In this document: in pieces, positions 62,201 through 64,000 of the stretch
How positions within the stretch are numbered: the stretch's first letter is position 1
Layout: the number at the start of each line of letters is the position of its first letter
Assembly: GCF_033115175.1 (NCBI RefSeq)
Contig: NC_084834.1
Coordinates: 120,028,275-120,092,274, forward strand
Direction of reading: 5' to 3'
From: Lepus europaeus
Lineage: Eukaryota; Chordata; Mammalia; Lagomorpha; Leporidae
Length of the DNA: 64,000 nucleotides
Made by a program: the position numbers and the translations under genes
Notes under the pieces: model-generated
Seen by the model: only the letters and a program-made list of their open reading frames with translations
Database searches by the model: none
Told to the model about the DNA's origin: nothing

Positions 62201-62728
62201 AACATTTACAACCTGTGATTTTACACAACCATAATGAAAGGTGGCTCTTAAATCTATGATCATGACTGGCATTTTTGGTGACACCATCACCATTTAATTC
62301 AGAAAGACTAGACATAAGGTAATGAGAAAGTTATCTCATTTAAACATGTAAATATTGTTTTTTTAATCCTAAATGCCATCAACCCTGCATCTTTACCAAG
62401 AATTGGGAAAATAATTTGTTTAGGAAACAAAATTAACAAGTATGATATATGACACTTTAGAAAAGGAAAAAAAGACATTTGCATGGGTTTAAGACAAAAT
62501 ATACATAAAAATATTAACAGATTGCACTAATATACCTATTATTCTCATGCCATATGACAAAAGGATTAGTCAGGAAACCACAGGTCTATTACCCACCTGG
62601 TTTGTGTACATAGCAAGTAAGGCTTTGTTAAATTCTATAGCTTGCAGTTGTTTCTTGGAAAGCTTAAACTCTACACCTTCTGCATTGGTTAATTTCACCT
62701 TCTTCTTGGAGTCAAAGACATTTTGGTC
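50023..62728 (-). CDS. SRP72: SRP72, signal recognition particle 72 kDa subunit, C-terminal exons
   Basis: Eleven coding exons (1,191 nt, 396 residues plus stop) in continuous phase, matching the C-terminal three-fifths of a 671-residue family protein; by count they would be exons 9-19 of 19. SRP72 pairs with SRP68 and binds 7SL RNA in the S domain of the particle that targets nascent secretory proteins to the ER. Visible parts are helical TPR-like repeats (for example LLPVLIQAAQLCREKQHAKA and SALVTMYSHEEDIDSAIEVF), an octalysine run, and the RNA-binding region PDPERWLPMRERSYYRGRKK. The caspase site SELD|A known in human SRP72 is also present. The end is KKKKGGKGGW. All introns are GT-AG. No disabling change is seen, so this is the working gene. 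Its first eight exons and promoter lie to the right of the window. Confidence 0.97.
50721..50880 (-). CDS. SRP72: SRP72 exon, RNA-binding domain
   Basis: Acceptor ...tacacag|GAAAGC, donor GAACT|GTATGT. Encodes KLPKNYDPKVTPDPERWLPM, RERSYYRGRKKGKKK and ends TAAASSEL. Confidence 0.97.
51213..51550 (+). mobile_element. Young C-SINE in SRP72 intron
   Basis: Head 'ggccggcgccgtggctcaat'. A duplication near 'aaacatatgcata' / 'aaacatttgcata' flanks it. Confidence 0.94.
51588..51805 (+). mobile_element. C-SINE (old, shortened)
   Basis: Forward: 'gggccaggcaggcagttggt' head, 'tctctccaataaatgatgtt' tail. Confidence 0.65.
51921..51958 (-). CDS. SRP72: SRP72 micro-exon, octalysine
   Basis: Only 38 nt; acceptor ...tttatag|ACAGGG, donor AAGG|GTGAGA. 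Encodes QGDL followed by eight lysines and the first base of Gly. Confidence 0.95.
52490..52775 (+). mobile_element. C-SINE (old)
   Basis: Forward: 'ctggggcaggtgtctggtgc' head, 'caaataaacaaatttaataa' tail. Confidence 0.8.
52869..53185 (+). mobile_element. C-SINE
   Basis: Forward copy. 'aaaaaaaatcaag' before and after is its duplication. Confidence 0.9.
53420..53720 (+). mobile_element. Possible L2 fragment
   Basis: 'ccctcctccctgaagccttt' followed by 'cctgtccctgttcccaggaa' resembles the L2 3' region; weak. Confidence 0.4.
54172..54462 (+). mobile_element. C-SINE
   Basis: Forward copy lacking part of the head ('ggcactgtggcgtagcaggt'), A-tract 54443-54460. 'agaatgaagt' lies on both sides. Confidence 0.9.
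54864..55001 (-). CDS. SRP72: SRP72 exon
   Basis: Acceptor ...catcccag|TCTTAG, donor CAAGG|GTAATG. Encodes LSKHLPSSDSMSLKVDVEAL through GGKVTGDSQPKEQ. Confidence 0.96.
55742..55819 (-). CDS. SRP72: SRP72 exon
   Basis: Acceptor ...ccttttag|ACAAAA, donor AAAGC|GTATCC. Encodes QNPKDIHTLAQLISAYSLVD to EKAK. Confidence 0.96.
55955..56058 (-). CDS. SRP72: SRP72 exon
   Basis: Acceptor ...actgtag|CCTAAA, donor GGAA|GTAAGC. Encodes PKSPAHLSLIREAANFKLKY to LEQLW. Confidence 0.96.
56609..56823 (+). mobile_element. Tigger-like DNA transposon in SRP72 intron
   Basis: The left end 'caggttaaatacctcttacc' and right end 'ggttagggatgctcaatttg' are diverged inverted repeats flanked by TA. The interior 'aatgtttgggaccagatatg' and 'gagcatccttaatccaaaaa' match the well-known 'gagtatcccttatccgaaat' family. 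Confidence 0.75.
56979..57074 (-). CDS. SRP72: SRP72 exon
   Basis: Acceptor ...ctgggtag|GTGTCT, donor CAGCAG|GTAAGC. Encodes VSALVTMYSHEEDIDSAIEV to WYQNQQ. Confidence 0.96.
57580..57880 (+). mobile_element. L1M ORF2 fragment with small insertion
   Basis: 'actgatcagaaaacaaacag', 'tatcagcaatgagagaggtc' and 'atgaaatggataaattcctt' are L1 ORF2. About 110 bases at 57712-57825 do not fit L1. Confidence 0.65.
57712..58320. repeat. Two diverged copies of an unnamed ~85-bp sequence
   Basis: Copy 1 at about 57712-57795 ('acaggtctgagattatttga') and copy 2 at about 58231-58312 ('acaggtctgaagttatgtga') align over their length, including 'cagtgcctg' / 'tagtgcctg'. Confidence 0.6.
58492..58556 (-). CDS. 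SRP72: SRP72 exon
   Basis: Acceptor ...atctcttaag|GTAATA, donor GGCATG|GTGAGT. Encodes NISKACLILRSIEKLKHKPG and M. Confidence 0.95.
58730..58870 (-). mobile_element. MIR element
   Basis: Reverse MIR: 'gtaggaaaatgagttctaag', 'ttactggcagagctgttacc' and 'cgaagtctccaaacgtccag' follow the complement of the MIR core. Confidence 0.65.
59420..59570 (+). mobile_element. hAT-Charlie-type DNA transposon fragment
   Basis: 'acccaatatggcagccacta' at one end is mirrored by 'ggctagtggctacaatattg' at the other, with an AT-rich middle. Confidence 0.75.
59605..59915 (+). mobile_element. C-SINE, 5'-shortened
   Basis: Forward: 'gggacacagcaatgctgcca' to 'caaataaataaatcctttta'. Confidence 0.85.
60244..60316 (-). 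CDS. SRP72: SRP72 exon
   Basis: Acceptor ...aattttag|GAATTC, donor CAAG|GTATTA. Encodes EFSDQHPENAAEIKLTMAQL and KISQ. Confidence 0.96.
60567..60805 (+). mobile_element. C-SINE (old, shortened)
   Basis: Forward: 'gggcaggcgtttggcccagc' head, missing its middle, A-tract 60806-60818. Confidence 0.7.
61352..61480 (-). CDS. SRP72: SRP72 exon
   Basis: Acceptor ...atcttccag|GCAGAA, donor CTTCAG|GTAAAC. Encodes AEQCRKISASLQSQSPEHLL to AIELLQ. Confidence 0.96.
61828..62113 (+). mobile_element. C-SINE in SRP72 intron
   Basis: Forward: 'agggccggcactgtgcagtt' head, tail 'caaataaataaatcttaaaa'. The flank 'aaacattatctc' on both sides is the duplication. Confidence 0.92.
62597..62728 (-). CDS. SRP72: SRP72 exon (first in window)
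   Basis: Acceptor ...tttatcag|GACCAA, donor AACCAG|GTGGGT. Encodes DQNVFDSKKKVKLTNAEGVE to LLAMYTNQ. The preceding exon was not found before 64000. Confidence 0.96.
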
Positions 62729-63325
62729 CTGATAAAGAAAAGTTCATCCACCATTAACAGAATCTAAGGCTTCAATTCTATTAACATTCTAGGGCCTCAT
62801 TCCTCTTCCAGTTAGTAATTTTACATAAATACAACAAGTGGGCTTGAAGATGTCTACCTAGTTGGGTGCTTAGCTATTAATACTAAGATGCATATAAATT
62901 TGTCTTGAATTCTTATTTCATAAAAGTGAACAGGATCTCTAAAATTCAAGTCTAACAATAAGCAGGCTTTCTACTTGTAGCTATGAACAGGCTTACCAAT
63001 TCAGCTGTTTTGAAGGGGCAATGAATAAGATTTTTGTTTGAAGCCTTTTGAAGAAAAAATGGCATAAATCTTACAGGGTCTCAGGACTAGAAAGAAACCT
63101 AACTTTGCGATTTCTACAAGCTATGCCCTTTACTATTTAGATGACAAGTAAAAGTAATTCATTCCTCCTTTTAAGAGTCACTATGTGAGCACACCACTAA
63201 ACAAACTTCAATAATATATTCATGCTGCTTTTGATCCATGTTTAGCACAAAATACTCATTTAACATATCTACTGTTTTTCCCTTCCTAAGGGTCTTCTCA
63301 ACTAGGCAGAAGAACAAAGAAGGTG

Positions 63326-63744
63326 TGTGGGGAAATTAGTTATATGAATTACATTAGTTACATGAATTCAAAGATGGTGCCCAAAGGAAGTAAGGTGGGC
63401 AGAATCCAAAGTTGTTTACCACTAAAACTAATTGGCTATGCAACATCAGGGGAGGTAACAAAACTAGTAACAAGTGTATAGACATAGGGCTAGTCCTATA
63501 GAAATCGCCCCGTAAGGTGATTTTTTAAGTGATTGGTTGGTCCTTAGCCCTGCCCCAATGACTCTGCAGTTTTGTGCTATAAAAGGTTCTGTTTCGCACG
63601 AAGTAAATGAGTTCTTGCTACTAGACTTGGCTCCCTGCTGCGTCTGATTGTCTCCAGGATCGGGAGGCTGGGGAACGGGCGAGCGGTGCACTTACCTTTC
63701 CTCGGACCCAGTCCATCCTTGTACGGGTGGACTAAGACCCAGCA
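63326..63744 (+). mobile_element. Solo endogenous retrovirus LTR, 6-bp duplication
   Basis: 419 bp starting TGTGGGG and ending CCAGCA, flanked by 'aaggtg' at 63320-63325 and 63745-63750. A TATA box lies at 63578-63584 (TATAAAA), with 'agtaaa' as a possible polyadenylation signal at 63602. A 6-bp duplication is typical of class II (betaretrovirus-like) elements. No internal retroviral sequence. It lies antisense to SRP72 within an intron. Confidence 0.82.
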
Positions 63745-63827
63745 AAGGTGAATTTCTGAAATTTCTGTGTGGGCCAAATACAGTGCTACTGCCTAAAGAG
63801 GGTCCTGCTGAAAGCCACACACTTGGG

Positions 63828-64000
63828 GCCAACGCTGTGGTGTAGCAGGTAAAGCCACAGCCTGCAGTGCCAGCATCCCATGTGGGTGCTGGTTCGAGTC
63901 TGGCTGATCCACTTCCAATCCAGCTCTCTGCTATAGCCTGAGAAAGCAGTGGAAGATGGTCCTTGGGCCCCTGTACCTGAGGGGGAGACCGGGAAGAAGC
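63828..64000 (+). mobile_element. C-SINE, cut by window end
   Basis: Forward copy 'ggggccaacgctgtggtgta'; the pyrimidine stretch and tail lie beyond 64000. Confidence 0.9.

Noticed and set aside
63464-63777. Minus-strand frames near 63.6 kb as the next SRP72 exon
   Set aside because: They lie in a solo LTR and do not resemble SRP72 upstream of DQNVFDSKK.

Overview
This window is nuclear DNA of a lagomorph, most likely the European rabbit (Oryctolagus cuniculus) or a close relative. About sixty copies of the tRNA-derived C-SINE are present. Their heads read like 'ggccggcgccgtggct', followed by a pyrimidine-rich stretch and an 'aaataaataaatctt'-like or poly(A) tail. A rabbit-type LINE-1 3' end with a G-rich 3'UTR lies near 32.7-33.0 kb. 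Genes are split by long introns and there is no dense coding, so most open frames in the window are read-through of SINEs.

All real genes are on the minus strand, in the order (from high to low coordinate) SRP72 - ARL9 - SPMAP2L/THEGL. This is the order and orientation I know from human 4q12. SRP72 (48.9-62.7 kb) contributes its last eleven coding exons, 396 residues in one unbroken phase-consistent chain that ends in the Lys-rich RNA-binding C-terminus. ARL9 (34.87-46.63 kb) is complete in four coding exons (268 residues). It starts in a CpG island and carries an unusual Glu/Thr/Ala hexanucleotide-repeat N-terminus. SPMAP2L is represented by a likely first coding exon in a second CpG island (30.79-31.15 kb) and a clear THEG-repeat exon at 1.89-2.02 kb, so roughly 29 kb in between would be intron. 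Its remaining exons should lie beyond position 1.

The rest is layered transposon debris. An old L1M element runs from about 6.46 to 10.89 kb. A SET processed pseudogene is inserted in it with a recognisable target-site duplication, as are three C-SINEs. Other L1M fragments lie at 0.23-0.98, 12.7-13.34, 37.3-37.7 and 57.58-57.88 kb. There are older DNA transposons (Tigger-like, MER5A-like, hAT-Charlie), MIRs, a mariner-like inverted-repeat family, a solo endogenous-retrovirus LTR with a 6-bp duplication at 63.3-63.7 kb and a second LTR-like unit at 44.9-45.4 kb. Two minisatellites (2.70-2.95 and 39.57-39.76 kb) and several simple repeats complete the picture.

I see no new multi-gene system here. 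The points most worth a second look are the exact 34-bp tandem duplication in the ARL9 leader that decides whether an upstream ATG is in frame, the ARL9 coding repeat and its non-canonical switch II, and the repeated insertion of C-SINEs at the same place in mariner-like terminal repeats. Repeat boundaries were judged by eye and are good to roughly 10-20 bases; exon boundaries were read base by base.
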